From the NCBI GenBank assembly GCA_017547205.1, contig JAFYQH010000019.1:1-34446 (forward strand): DNA of 34,446 nucleotides, in the 5' to 3' direction. The notes beneath the pieces were generated by a model that worked only from the letters and a program-made list of their open reading frames with translations, was not told the DNA's origin and made no database searches. Source of the stretch: Bacteroidaceae bacterium (lineage in GTDB: Bacteria; Bacteroidota; Bacteroidia; Bacteroidales; Bacteroidaceae). A program made the translations under genes and the position numbers. This document shows, one piece after another, positions 1 through 7,822 of this stretch. Numbering within the stretch: the stretch's first letter is position 1; each line of letters starts with the position of its first letter.

Positions 1-662
1 GCCTGCATATCGGGGTTATACCATTTGCGGTAGAAGTTCACAAGGCTCTCGGGCTTGAAAGTCTTGAGCTGCTCCTCACCGCCGATGAGTGTGCGGCGTG
101 CCATCTTCGTGTCACCGAAGTAGTATGGCAATGAACGCTCGAACATTCTCCAGTCGGCATCACGGCGTGAGCGGCGCTCCTCGAGGATTACGCCACGCTC
201 AGCGTCAATTTCCTTAGGGTCACACGTCACGTAGTGTGCATAATCGTGCAACACAAGAAGACATGAGTCTATGATACCCTCACGGACAATCGGGATATTA
301 TTGAGCATGTACTGTGTCTGCTCAAAACCTGTCGATGCATTGATATTGCGTCCAAACTCGGCACCTATGCCCTGCAGGTACTCCAACAACTTCTTGTCAG
401 GGAAGTTCTTTGTACCGTTGAAACACATGTGCTCGAGAAAGTGTGCAAGACCGTCCTGGTCATCCTCTTCCTGGTATGCACCTACATTTGTAGCCAAGTA
501 GAACTCGGCACGCTGGGCAGGCTTGTCATTATGACGGATGTAATAGGTCAAGCCGTTCTCGAGCTTGCCCACTCTTACATTCGGGTCAAGTGGCAATTGT
601 GTCTGTCCAAACGCTAAAAGGGTAACGAATGTTACCGCTAACGTAAGAAAGAATCTTTTCAT
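1..662 (-). CDS. M16 family zinc metallopeptidase, N-terminal part (3' end outside window)
   Basis: The reading frame is open from the ATG at 662 to the left window edge, giving about 220 residues of what is usually a protein of around 900 residues. It begins with a signal peptide (MKRFFLTLAVTFVTLLAFGQ). The inverted zinc motif HxxEH appears as HFLEH at about residues 74-78, within a stretch reading DGLAHFLEHMCFNGT. It is followed by NINASTGFEQT, the usual M16 strand with the N-A-x-T core. A later EEERR-type helix (VILEERRSRRDADWR) fits the second metal-ligand region of the family. Known members are periplasmic or outer-membrane-associated clam-shell proteases that degrade peptides. The family call is firm. 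The substrate is unknown, and the C-terminal domains cannot be seen. Confidence 0.93.
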   Translation of the reverse strand, partial: MKRFFLTLAVTFVTLLAFGQTQLPLDPNVRVGKLENGLTYYIRHNDKPAQRAEFYLATNVGAYQEEDDQDGLAHFLEHMCFNGTKNFPDKKLLEYLQGIGAEFGRNINASTGFEQTQYMLNNIPIVREGIIDSCLLVLHDYAHYVTCDPKEIDAERGVILEERRSRRDADWRMFERSLPYYFGDTKMARRTLIGGEEQLKTFKPESLVNFYRKWYNPDMQ

Positions 663-731
663 GTTGTTTGTATTTTAAAAGTTTTGTCCATTCGTCAATA
701 TTTGTTGCCTTTTCACTGACTATTTGATGCG

Positions 732-739
732 CAAAAATA
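732..739 (-). promoter_or_regulatory. possible -7 box for the M16 gene
   Basis: On the minus strand this reads TATTTTTG, a full match to the Bacteroidetes -7 pattern TAnnTTTG, about 70 nt upstream of the ATG at 662. No good TTTG box lies 19-21 bp further upstream, so the call rests on one box only. Confidence 0.35.
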
Positions 740-894
740 AATAAAACTACAAAAAGAATAATCAGCGGAGCGGAATTAATTTTCCATAATGTTAAAATGT
801 TTGAATATATCTGCCTTTTCCGGGATGAACGGCAAAATCGGCAACATTGGTCAATAAAATCCCATGCTACTGCGTTTCATTATAAAAATATCAC

Positions 895-902
895 TATCTT
901 CG
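895..902 (+). promoter_or_regulatory. possible -7 box for the DUF2148-aguA-aguB unit
   Basis: The sequence TATCTTCG differs from TAnnTTTG at one base and lies 39 nt before the ATG at 942. The same variant box occurs upstream of the U32 gene (20710-20717, minus). A TTTC at 875-878 is the closest -33 candidate, but the spacing of 16 is short. The box lies inside the extended reading frame that opens at 864, so the more upstream start is unlikely. Confidence 0.45.
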
Positions 903-941
903 CGAAAAGATAACGAAAATAAACTGCAAATTCATACAATT

Positions 942-1481
942 ATGGTTTTGAACGAAAGAGACATGCGCCACGAGCATGTAATAGAGTGCGCAAAGCAGAT
1001 GATGACTGCTGCAAGAACAGCTCCCAAAGCTAAGGGCGTTGATATTATTGAAGTTATGATGATAACAGATGATGACATTGTCGCATTGAGCAATGCCCTG
1101 CATCAGATAGGTGAAAACCTTGGCCGTGGCGGTCTCATGCGCGATGCCGGCAATCTCCTCGAAGCCGATGCCGTAGTACTGATAGCATCCCGTGAAGAGG
1201 CGATGTGCCTCAATTGTGGTTACTGCGGATTCCCGACCTGTGGCGAGCGTCCGGCCGGTGTACCTTGTGCAATGAACACCATTGACGTGGGTATCGCAGT
1301 AGGATCGGCAGTAGCGACAGCAGCTGACCTGCGTCTCGACACGCGTGTGATGTATTCTGCCGGCTATGCAGCCCTCAAGCTAGGCTGGATGCCCGGATGC
1401 AACTATATAATAGGTATTCCGGTGAGCGCAAGTTCAAAGAACCCGTTCTTCGACCGTAAACGCAAGACTCCTGCTCAGTAA
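942..1481 (+). CDS. DUF2148 ferredoxin-domain protein
   Basis: This 179-residue protein matches the small ferredoxin-like family with DUF2148. A cysteine cluster reading CLNCGYCGFPTCGE near residues 84-97, plus a nearby PCAM, has the layout of an iron-sulfur binding loop. Glycine- and alanine-rich helices flank it (IAVGSAVATAADL). The frame is open further upstream to 864, but the ATG at 942 is preferred because the only promoter-like box (895-902) would lie inside the longer version. The stop codon overlaps the aguA start by one base (TAATG), which implies translational coupling. The biochemical role of the family is not established. Its place at the head of an agmatine-degrading unit is the only functional clue, and a link to polyamine metabolism is inference. 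Confidence 0.85.
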   Translation: MVLNERDMRHEHVIECAKQMMTAARTAPKAKGVDIIEVMMITDDDIVALSNALHQIGENLGRGGLMRDAGNLLEADAVVLIASREEAMCLNCGYCGFPTCGERPAGVPCAMNTIDVGIAVGSAVATAADLRLDTRVMYSAGYAALKLGWMPGCNYIIGIPVSASSKNPFFDRKRKTPAQ

Positions 1482-2524
1482 TGGAACAGCCTAAAAGAGA
1501 ACTATTCTTTCCTGCCGAATGGCACAGGCAGCAGATGGTACAGCTTACCTGGCCGCATGCCGCTACCGACTGGAACTACATGCTTGACGAGGTGGAAGCC
1601 TGCTTCATTGAGATAGCGAAGGCCGTCAGTTCGCGTCAGAGGCTGCTTGTAGTGGCCCCCGACACCAAAGCCGTATCGGAGACCTTGGCAAATGCCGGTG
1701 CAAAGATGACCAACATTACATTCTTCCAGTGCGATACAAACGACACTTGGGCGCGTGACCATGCGTTCATAACGCTGCTCGGCGACAATGTTCCGCATTA
1801 TGTCGACTTCTGTTTCAACGGTTGGGGACGCAAGTTTGAAGCATCTCTCGACAATGCCATAAACGGCAGGCTTTACGATGCCGGTATTGTAAAGGGCGAA
1901 TACGAAGACTGTACGAGCCTTGTTCTGGAAGGTGGTTCAATCGAGAGTGACGGCAAGGGCACAATACTCACAACGAGCCAGTGCCTGTTGGCCCCACACC
2001 GAAACCAGCCCATGACACAAGATGACATAGAGAAATGCCTCAAGAAGATGCTTCATGCAAGCCGTGTGCTATGGCTCGACCATGGCGACCTCATTGGTGA
2101 CGACACCGACGGACATGTAGATACTATTGCCCGTCTGGCACCCAACGACACTATCGTGTACATGCAGTGTACCGATGAGAACGATGCGCAATACAGCGAC
2201 CTCCAGGCCATGGAAAAGCAGATATCAGAGCTGCGCACGGCCGACGGCAAACCATATCGTATGCTTGCACTGCCGTCACCGTCACCAATACATGATGAGG
2301 ACGGTGAACGCCTGCCGGCGACATATGCCAATTTCCTTATTATAAACGGAGCGGTTCTCTACCCCACCTATGCACAGCCCGAAAATGACAAGCGTGCTGC
2401 CATGGTATTGAAGGAAGCGTTCCCGACGCATGAGATTGTCGGCATTGACTGCCGTGCGCTGATAAAACAGCATGGTTCGCTACATTGTGTAACCATGCAA
2501 TATCCAGAATGGAAAAAATATTGA
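1481..2524 (+). CDS. aguA: agmatine deiminase (agmatine iminohydrolase)
   Basis: This 347-residue protein belongs to the agmatine deiminase / porphyromonas-type peptidylarginine deiminase family. The enzyme converts agmatine to N-carbamoylputrescine and ammonia in the cytoplasm. Family landmarks appear in order: WPHAATDWN near the N-terminus, DTWARDH (residues 88-94), LEGGSIE, DDTDGHVD (His212) and the C-terminal GSLHC with the nucleophile Cys336. The usual RDxGP step after WxRD reads RDHAFI here, a departure from typical AguA. There is no signal peptide, so a secreted peptidylarginine deiminase is unlikely. The start overlaps the stop of the upstream gene, and the next enzyme of the same pathway begins 4 nt after its stop. 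That context strongly supports agmatine as substrate. Confidence 0.93.
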   Translation: MEQPKRELFFPAEWHRQQMVQLTWPHAATDWNYMLDEVEACFIEIAKAVSSRQRLLVVAPDTKAVSETLANAGAKMTNITFFQCDTNDTWARDHAFITLLGDNVPHYVDFCFNGWGRKFEASLDNAINGRLYDAGIVKGEYEDCTSLVLEGGSIESDGKGTILTTSQCLLAPHRNQPMTQDDIEKCLKKMLHASRVLWLDHGDLIGDDTDGHVDTIARLAPNDTIVYMQCTDENDAQYSDLQAMEKQISELRTADGKPYRMLALPSPSPIHDEDGERLPATYANFLIINGAVLYPTYAQPENDKRAAMVLKEAFPTHEIVGIDCRALIKQHGSLHCVTMQYPEWKKY

Positions 2525-2528
2525 GAAG

Positions 2529-3416
2529 ATGGATACAATAAAGATTGGAATAATACAGCAGAGTATTGGCTGTGACGTGGAGAGCAACAAGCAGAAACTC
2601 GCGGCATGCATCCGCGATGTAGCTTCGAGAGGAGCGCAGCTTGTGGTACTGCAGGAGCTTCACAATTCCCTTTACTTCTGCCAGGTGGAATCGACCGGAA
2701 ACTTCTCCTATGCCGAGCCTATTCCTGGACCGTCAACTGAATTCTATGGAAAGATTGCAGCCGAGTGCGGTATAGTCCTCGTGACATCACTTTTCGAGGC
2801 ACGCGCAAAGGGACTTTACCACAACACAGCAGTTGTCTTTGACAGTGATGGCAGCATGGCCGGTAAATACCGCAAGATGCACATCCCCGATGACCCCGCA
2901 TATTACGAGAAGTTCTATTTCACGCCGGGCGACATCGGTTTCCGCCCCATAAGAACCTCCATAGGAACATTGGGCGTACAGGTTTGCTGGGACCAGTGGT
3001 ATCCCGAGGGTGCACGTCTCATGGCTCTGCGCGGTGCCGACTTGCTCATCTATCCCACAGCAATCGGCTGGGAAAGCACTGATACAGCCGAAGAGAAGGA
3101 ACGCCAGCTCGGAGCATGGCAGACTGTACAGCGCGGACATGCTGTTGCAAACGGCATACCGGTAATCGCTGTAAACCGCTGCGGACATGAGCCTGACCCG
3201 TCGGGTATGACCAACGGCATACAGTTCTGGGGGCATAGTTTCGTAGCCGGTCCCCAGGGCGAATTCATAGCACATTTCGGTGAACAGGAACAGTGCGAAA
3301 TTGTTGAGGTAAGCATAAAGCGCAGCGAGACTGTGCGCCAATGGTGGCCGTTCCTGCGCGACAGACGCATCGAGGAGTATGGCGGAATAACAAAACGCTA
3401 TCTAGATGAGGAATAA
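2529..3416 (+). CDS. aguB: N-carbamoylputrescine amidase
   Basis: This 295-residue nitrilase-superfamily amidohydrolase removes the carbamoyl group from N-carbamoylputrescine to give putrescine, CO2 and ammonia. The Glu-Lys-Cys triad is visible: Glu43 in LQELHNS, Lys116 in YRKMHIP and Cys153 in VQVCWDQW. The stretch DDPAYYEKFYFTPGD after the lysine is characteristic of the AguB branch. Length fits the family (about 290-300). It follows aguA after a 4-nt gap and closes the unit, with a strong hairpin terminator directly after its stop. Together the two enzymes make putrescine from agmatine without urea release. No arginine decarboxylase gene is seen nearby, so the agmatine source lies elsewhere or outside the cell. 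Confidence 0.95.
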   Translation: MDTIKIGIIQQSIGCDVESNKQKLAACIRDVASRGAQLVVLQELHNSLYFCQVESTGNFSYAEPIPGPSTEFYGKIAAECGIVLVTSLFEARAKGLYHNTAVVFDSDGSMAGKYRKMHIPDDPAYYEKFYFTPGDIGFRPIRTSIGTLGVQVCWDQWYPEGARLMALRGADLLIYPTAIGWESTDTAEEKERQLGAWQTVQRGHAVANGIPVIAVNRCGHEPDPSGMTNGIQFWGHSFVAGPQGEFIAHFGEQEQCEIVEVSIKRSETVRQWWPFLRDRRIEEYGGITKRYLDEE

Positions 3417-3417
3417 A

Positions 3418-3450
3418 AAAGATTGGAGTGTTATCGCACTCCAATCTTTT
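3418..3450. terminator. bidirectional rho-independent terminator
   Basis: A perfect 13-bp stem (AAAGATTGGAGTG / CACTCCAATCTTT) encloses the loop TTATCG. It is followed by T on the plus strand and preceded by A-rich sequence, so it can serve both strands. It lies between aguB (stop at 3416) and the convergent ferritin gene (stop at 3463). Confidence 0.9.
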
Positions 3451-3462
3451 TTTATTCCCTGT

Positions 3463-3978
3463 TCAGCACTTCATTTCCATTTTCTGTATAGTCCATTCCA
3501 CGTCGCGGAGATAATCCTGCAGATCCTGCTCATGTTCCTCCTCCTCGGCCATGATGCGCTTCGCAATGTCACAGGTCGTATAGTCGATATTATTGGTGAA
3601 TGATGCAATCTCCTCATACCTTATTACCGCGCACCTCTCCCCTGCTATGTTCTGCTTGAGCAGGCTCACCACATCTGTTGCCAGTGGCACCTGGTATTTG
3701 CATCGGGCGAGAACGAGCCACTGCATGGGGTCAAGCACCGGAACCCCCTCGAGCTGTATTATCCTCTCTGCTATCATCTTCGCATGATTGAACTCCTCCA
3801 TCGCATGTTCATTGAATTCGCGCTGTACATCGGAGCGCATGGCTCCTTCAACAACCTGCGCTCCAATCCAGTATTGGTAGAACGCCAACCATTCCTCGCT
3901 CAAGGCTGCATTCAGTTGTGCCAGAAGATCGGGAATGTCAATTCTCTGTTTAAGAATCAAAACACTTTCTTTTGCCAT
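3463..3978 (-). CDS. DPS-like ferritin (DPSL / thioferritin type)
   Basis: This 171-residue four-helix ferritin-like protein carries the carboxylate and histidine ligands of a di-iron centre: EEW (Glu28-Glu29), EEFNHAK (Glu61, Glu62, His65), GER (Glu114) and EEEEHE (about 145-150). Two cysteines, Cys116 (GERCAVIRYEE) and Cys136 (YTTCDIAKR), sit close to these ligands. Paired cysteines near a bacterioferritin-like site in a Dps-sized protein are the hallmark of DPSL proteins, described in Bacteroides fragilis and in archaea. They form 12-subunit cages that oxidise and store iron with peroxide. No conventional Dps N-terminal ligand site is evident. The gene stands alone, convergent to the agu unit. 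Oxidative-stress control is expected for the family but no operator was identified. Confidence 0.88.
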   Translation of the reverse strand: MAKESVLILKQRIDIPDLLAQLNAALSEEWLAFYQYWIGAQVVEGAMRSDVQREFNEHAMEEFNHAKMIAERIIQLEGVPVLDPMQWLVLARCKYQVPLATDVVSLLKQNIAGERCAVIRYEEIASFTNNIDYTTCDIAKRIMAEEEEHEQDLQDYLRDVEWTIQKMEMKC

Positions 3979-4144
3979 AATGATAGTTTTATTGATTGTT
4001 TCATTCTTGAACAGAGATATGGACTTTTTGTTCTTTATTTTGTCCCCAAAAAAAGAGTTTATCCGTTTTTTTGCCTAAGTTTGTACTGACTCGTAGTATC
4101 GCGAATAATTATCATACATATAAAAGCAATAATTGTGATATTTA

Positions 4145-4178
4145 TTCGAGGTCGTTATTATAAAATTTATTAATTTTG
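4145..4178 (+). promoter_or_regulatory. promoter of the ThiE-like/prs unit
   Basis: The -7 box TAATTTTG (4171-4178) matches TAnnTTTG exactly. A TTCG at 4145-4148 lies 22 bp upstream as a weak -33 box. The -7 box overlaps the TTG that would give the longest frame at 4176, which supports the ATG at 4215. A further TAAGTTTG at 4076-4083 may be a second, upstream start site. Confidence 0.6.
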
Positions 4179-4214
4179 CACAGGAAAGTATTCCCGAAAC
4201 TTAATAACTGCTAT

Positions 4215-4799
4215 ATGAAACTGGCCATAGCCACATTACCGACTTTTTTTGTCGAAGAGGACAAGATTATCACACGCCTCTTTGACGAAGGCATGGACTA
4301 TCTTTTTCTATATAAAGAATATCCTCATCCGCAATTCGTGGAAAGATTGCTTAATCTTATTCCCACCAAATATCACAAAAAAATATATTCCTGTAACAAT
4401 CGTCTGATGCAGGAGTACAAACTGGCCGGAACTCTGTTTACCAGCAGTTCTACCCCGCCTATGGGAAACGAAAAGGGGAAAATTGTCGGATATGCGAAGA
4501 ATCTGCAGGGATTGAAAGAACTGCGCAAGACGTACGATATCGTCTGTTTCGGTCCCCTCGGACGCACTTTTTACCAGAGCGAGGAACTCAACGAGATTGG
4601 CAAGAAGGTCATCAACCGCAACACCTGGGCATTCGGAGACATTGACGAAACAAATCTCAAGCGTCTCACCAATTATGGATTCGGAGGTGTGATACTTGAC
4701 AACCTCATATGGGAAAACTTCGACTCATGCCGCTCTACCGACTACACCGAACTCATTGATCGATTCAAGAGAATAAAGAAGGCAGTAGACAGACTATAA
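4215..4799 (+). CDS. divergent thiamine-phosphate-synthase-like (ThiE/TenI fold) protein
   Basis: This 194-residue soluble protein has the rhythm of a small TIM barrel of the ThiE/TenI group: MKLAIATLP at the first strand, GMDYLFLYKEYP, then IVCFGPLGRTFY, WAFGDIDETNLKRL and a final FGGVILDNLIW. These parallel the family segments G..GP.F.T, A.GGI...N and G..GVAV.S.I. The TxTK phosphate-binding motif of true thiamine-phosphate synthases is not visible, since the matching place reads GRTFYQSE. Catalysis of TMP formation is therefore doubtful, and a TenI-like or repurposed role is possible. The ATG at 4215 is chosen because the promoter lies over the upstream TTG. prs follows 48 nt later and is probably co-transcribed. 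Confidence 0.6.
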   Translation: MKLAIATLPTFFVEEDKIITRLFDEGMDYLFLYKEYPHPQFVERLLNLIPTKYHKKIYSCNNRLMQEYKLAGTLFTSSSTPPMGNEKGKIVGYAKNLQGLKELRKTYDIVCFGPLGRTFYQSEELNEIGKKVINRNTWAFGDIDETNLKRLTNYGFGGVILDNLIWENFDSCRSTDYTELIDRFKRIKKAVDRL

Positions 4800-4847
4800 C
4801 ACAAAAAAGAATAAAACATAATAACAAACTAAATTAATCCAAGTATT

Positions 4848-5783
4848 ATGAACAATACTCCTTACATGGTATTTGCGGGTACAAAGTCACGTTACCTTGC
4901 CGAAGAGATCTGCAAAGAGTTGGGTTGCGAACTCGGTCAGATGAATACAACACATTTTGCAGACGGTGAGTTTGCCGTATCTTATGAAGAATCAATCCGT
5001 GGCAAGAATGTATTCCTTGTACAGTCAACATTCCCCAATTCGGACAACCTCATGGAGCTTCTCCTCATGGTTGATGCAGCAAAGCGTGCATCGGCAAATA
5101 GCATTGTAGCGGTAATGCCATATTTTGGTTGGGCACGTCAGGACCGCAAGGACAAACCACGTGTATCAATTGGCGCAAAGCTGGTTGCCGACCTTTTGAG
5201 CGTTGCGGGCGTAAACCGTATTATAACTATGGACCTTCATGCCGACCAGATTCAGGGTTTCTTCGACATCCCGGTTGATCACCTCTATGCATCAATGGTG
5301 TTCATTCCCTACATCAACTCTCTGAAGCTCGACGATCTTGTAATAGCTACTCCTGACGTAGGCGGTTCAAAACGTGCCAGTGCATATGCCAAGTGCCTCG
5401 GTGTGCCCCTCGTACTCTGCCACAAGACACGTGCAAAGGCAAATGTAGTTGACACAATGCAGATTATCGGTGATGTACAGGACAAGAACGTTATTCTTGT
5501 TGACGACATAGTTGATACTGCCGGTACCATCTCAAAGGCAGCCGACCTCATGATGCAGAACGGTGCAAAGTCAGTACGCGCAATCGCATCACATTGCATT
5601 ATGTCAGGCAATGCATCGGAGAGAGTACGAGAGTCTTCAATGACCGAGATTGTGTTCACAAACAGTATTCCTTATGACCGCGGTTGTCCCAAGGTAAAGC
5701 AGCTATCTGTAGCACACGGCTTTGCAGAGGCCATTAAGTGTGTACTCAACAACCAGTCTATCAGCAAGCAGTACATCTGCTGA
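4848..5783 (+). CDS. prs: ribose-phosphate pyrophosphokinase (PRPP synthetase)
   Basis: This 311-residue enzyme makes 5-phosphoribosyl 1-diphosphate from ribose 5-phosphate and ATP for nucleotide, histidine and NAD synthesis. Visible landmarks are the ATP loop region YFGWARQDRKDKPR, the metal and substrate region MDLHADQIQGFF, and the PRPP-binding loop VILVDDIVDTAGT (Asp219-Asp220). Length and end points agree with class I bacterial enzymes. It follows the ThiE-like gene on the same strand and ends shortly before a clear terminator. Confidence 0.97.
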   Translation: MNNTPYMVFAGTKSRYLAEEICKELGCELGQMNTTHFADGEFAVSYEESIRGKNVFLVQSTFPNSDNLMELLLMVDAAKRASANSIVAVMPYFGWARQDRKDKPRVSIGAKLVADLLSVAGVNRIITMDLHADQIQGFFDIPVDHLYASMVFIPYINSLKLDDLVIATPDVGGSKRASAYAKCLGVPLVLCHKTRAKANVVDTMQIIGDVQDKNVILVDDIVDTAGTISKAADLMMQNGAKSVRAIASHCIMSGNASERVRESSMTEIVFTNSIPYDRGCPKVKQLSVAHGFAEAIKCVLNNQSISKQYIC

Positions 5784-5803
5784 TAAGCCGGTCCGATCAT
5801 ACA

Positions 5804-5843
5804 AAAGAACATCATTGCTAAATTAGTAATGATGTTCTTTTTA
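5804..5843 (+). terminator. rho-independent terminator after prs
   Basis: A perfect 13-bp stem (AAAGAACATCATT / AATGATGTTCTTT) with an 11-nt loop is followed by TTTATATTT. It lies 20 nt after the prs stop. The A-run on the other side could also serve the convergent gene ending at 5913. Confidence 0.88.
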
Positions 5844-5912
5844 TATTTCGTGCCCACACAAATTTATTACAAGCCCATTTATGTGGTTAAAATCCTGCAG
5901 ATTGCCACAAAC

Positions 5913-7805
5913 TTAACACTTTAATATCTCGTCGATAAAATCCTCCAGCACAAGATCAGGCGCCATTCCTATTTTTTGGCGGAAACGATGGCGGAGCATC
6001 AGGACACTGCGGGGAGCAATGGCTAACAACTCGGCTATCTCCTTGTTATCCTGCTTCAAAACGATAAGCATAGAGAGAAGTTCTTCTCTGCGTGTAATGG
6101 ATGGAACCTTCTCGCGGAGGCGGGGAAGGAAATGCGGATAGAGCAACTCAAAGCGTTGACGGAACTTTGACTCTCCTTTTTTCTGAAGTACAGACGGAGT
6201 AAGTGTCTCTAGCTCCTGTCTTGAATCCATATCATCCATTATTTCGTCAAACTTTTGCGACATTATCTTTTTTTCGGCATGTGTTTGTTTCAGTTCTTTA
6301 GCCAAGGTTGCGAGTTTGTCATCGGTCTTCTGGATCCGGACCTTATGCTCTTTTCTTTGATAGAACAAGAACGCAACAATAGCAAAAATAGTGACAAGAG
6401 ACAAAACTAAGCATATTAGGAACCAAAGACGCTGGTTAGACTGTTCAAGTTGAACAAGCTTCAATTCCCGGTTCTGCTGTTCAGTCTGAGAATCAGCAAC
6501 AGCCTTTATAAGATTGTAGTGCAACCTCTTCTCTTTTAACGATTGTTGTTCTTGAAGCATCATTCTTGAATACAACTCCACTTTATGATAATTTTTAGTT
6601 TTCAGATAGTGATTCAAGATAGGCTTATAGTCTAAATGTATATAGATTGGAGATTCGTTTTTGCTGAGCAATATGTACATACTGTCCAGCATTGTTTCTG
6701 CCAAACTTACCTTTCCGCCTCTCAAATAGGTTTGAGACAGCTGATGATATGCCCTTGCACGGTTTAAATCAGTTCCTTTAAGGACTACTTGCTGTAGCTC
6801 TTGAATACCCAAATGGAAAGAATCGCCATCTTTTTTGAGGTAAGTGCCGTATAAAAGGTCCACGTCCACCATTCCGCTATTATATGGCAGATGGCTACAG
6901 AGTTTCCTGGCTTTCTCAATATAGTAGACAACCGAGTCTCTATCTTCAAGCTCTAATAACGCACGCCCTTTGTTTATATAAGTCTGCGCAGAAAGCATTG
7001 GATTCTTATTTTTTATAGACTTTTCTACAAATACCGCTTCAGTCGCATATAAATCGGCATATTCCGGCACTTCCCAGTAAAGGAAGAGGTCGATTAATAA
7101 ATGCAGGTTATTGAGCATGCCCAAATCGTCATTCCTCTCCTCTGCTTCGGCTTTGCTTTGCTGGAATAGTTTCAAAGCTTCATTAAGTTTCCCGTTTCTT
7201 TTATATAGAGACCCTAACATTGCTGTCACCCATTGCTTACCAGAAGTTTTTTTGCATAATTCGGCTTGCTGCAATGCCTCCTTGCACCAATCAATAACAT
7301 CATTCTGATATTGGGGATTGCTATAAAACACTGCTGCCGCATAGGCATAGTCACGGAAATAACGCTCAGGAGTTGCATTATGAAGCGGAATTGTAAATAC
7401 CTTCAACGTCATATCCTCCGCTTCTTTCATCCTTTCAGTGCGTGACAAAGCATATCCAAACACCGAATAATAATCCCTCAAACATTGCTTTTGAAAGATT
7501 GTTGAGGATTTGAACAGTTCTTGTAAAGCAGATACACAAGCTTCTGGTTCTCCCATGCTTTGGTATGTATTCATCAGTTGCATCAATGCATCGGTATACA
7601 TGAGCATTTGTTCGTTCGAGAGCTGATTTTCAGGCACCGGTAGTGACAAATAATCCTTAAAGGAGGCAATCGCCTCTTCATACTTTCCTTCGCGTTGCAG
7701 AGTCCTCGCTTGCTTGAAGAGATCGCCATTAGCAAAGCAGACACTGCATATCAGTATAAAAATGTGGAACATTACTGTTTTTTTGTTTCCAAAAGGTAAA
7801 CTCAT
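5913..7805 (-). CDS. TPR membrane protein with coiled coil and C-terminal helix-turn-helix
   Basis: This 630-residue protein has an N-terminal signal/anchor segment (about residues 10-28). A long region of tetratricopeptide-like helical repeats follows, for example ARTLQREGKYEEAIASFKDY and GSLYKRNGKLNEALKLFQQS. Next come a single hydrophobic span at about 459-481 (LWFLICLVLSLVTIFAIVAF), a charged coiled coil (about 485-530) and a C-terminal helix-turn-helix at about 570-610 (REELLSMLIVLKQDNKEIAE and onward). The C-terminus resembles the DNA-binding end of LuxR-like regulators. Bacteroidetes have many TPR-TM-HTH proteins of this layout, which are proposed to pass a periplasmic signal to DNA. 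It is the second gene after the DUF3667 gene (17-nt gap). No kinase or receiver domain is present. The target is unknown. Confidence 0.82.
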   Translation of the reverse strand: MSLPFGNKKTVMFHIFILICSVCFANGDLFKQARTLQREGKYEEAIASFKDYLSLPVPENQLSNEQMLMYTDALMQLMNTYQSMGEPEACVSALQELFKSSTIFQKQCLRDYYSVFGYALSRTERMKEAEDMTLKVFTIPLHNATPERYFRDYAYAAAVFYSNPQYQNDVIDWCKEALQQAELCKKTSGKQWVTAMLGSLYKRNGKLNEALKLFQQSKAEAEERNDDLGMLNNLHLLIDLFLYWEVPEYADLYATEAVFVEKSIKNKNPMLSAQTYINKGRALLELEDRDSVVYYIEKARKLCSHLPYNSGMVDVDLLYGTYLKKDGDSFHLGIQELQQVVLKGTDLNRARAYHQLSQTYLRGGKVSLAETMLDSMYILLSKNESPIYIHLDYKPILNHYLKTKNYHKVELYSRMMLQEQQSLKEKRLHYNLIKAVADSQTEQQNRELKLVQLEQSNQRLWFLICLVLSLVTIFAIVAFLFYQRKEHKVRIQKTDDKLATLAKELKQTHAEKKIMSQKFDEIMDDMDSRQELETLTPSVLQKKGESKFRQRFELLYPHFLPRLREKVPSITRREELLSMLIVLKQDNKEIAELLAIAPRSVLMLRHRFRQKIGMAPDLVLEDFIDEILKC

Positions 7806-7822
7806 ATTTTTTTGTTTTTAGT

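Noticed and set aside
2787-3341. 184-residue minus-strand frame
   Set aside because: It is antisense to aguB, whose catalytic triad is intact, and has no recognisable domain.
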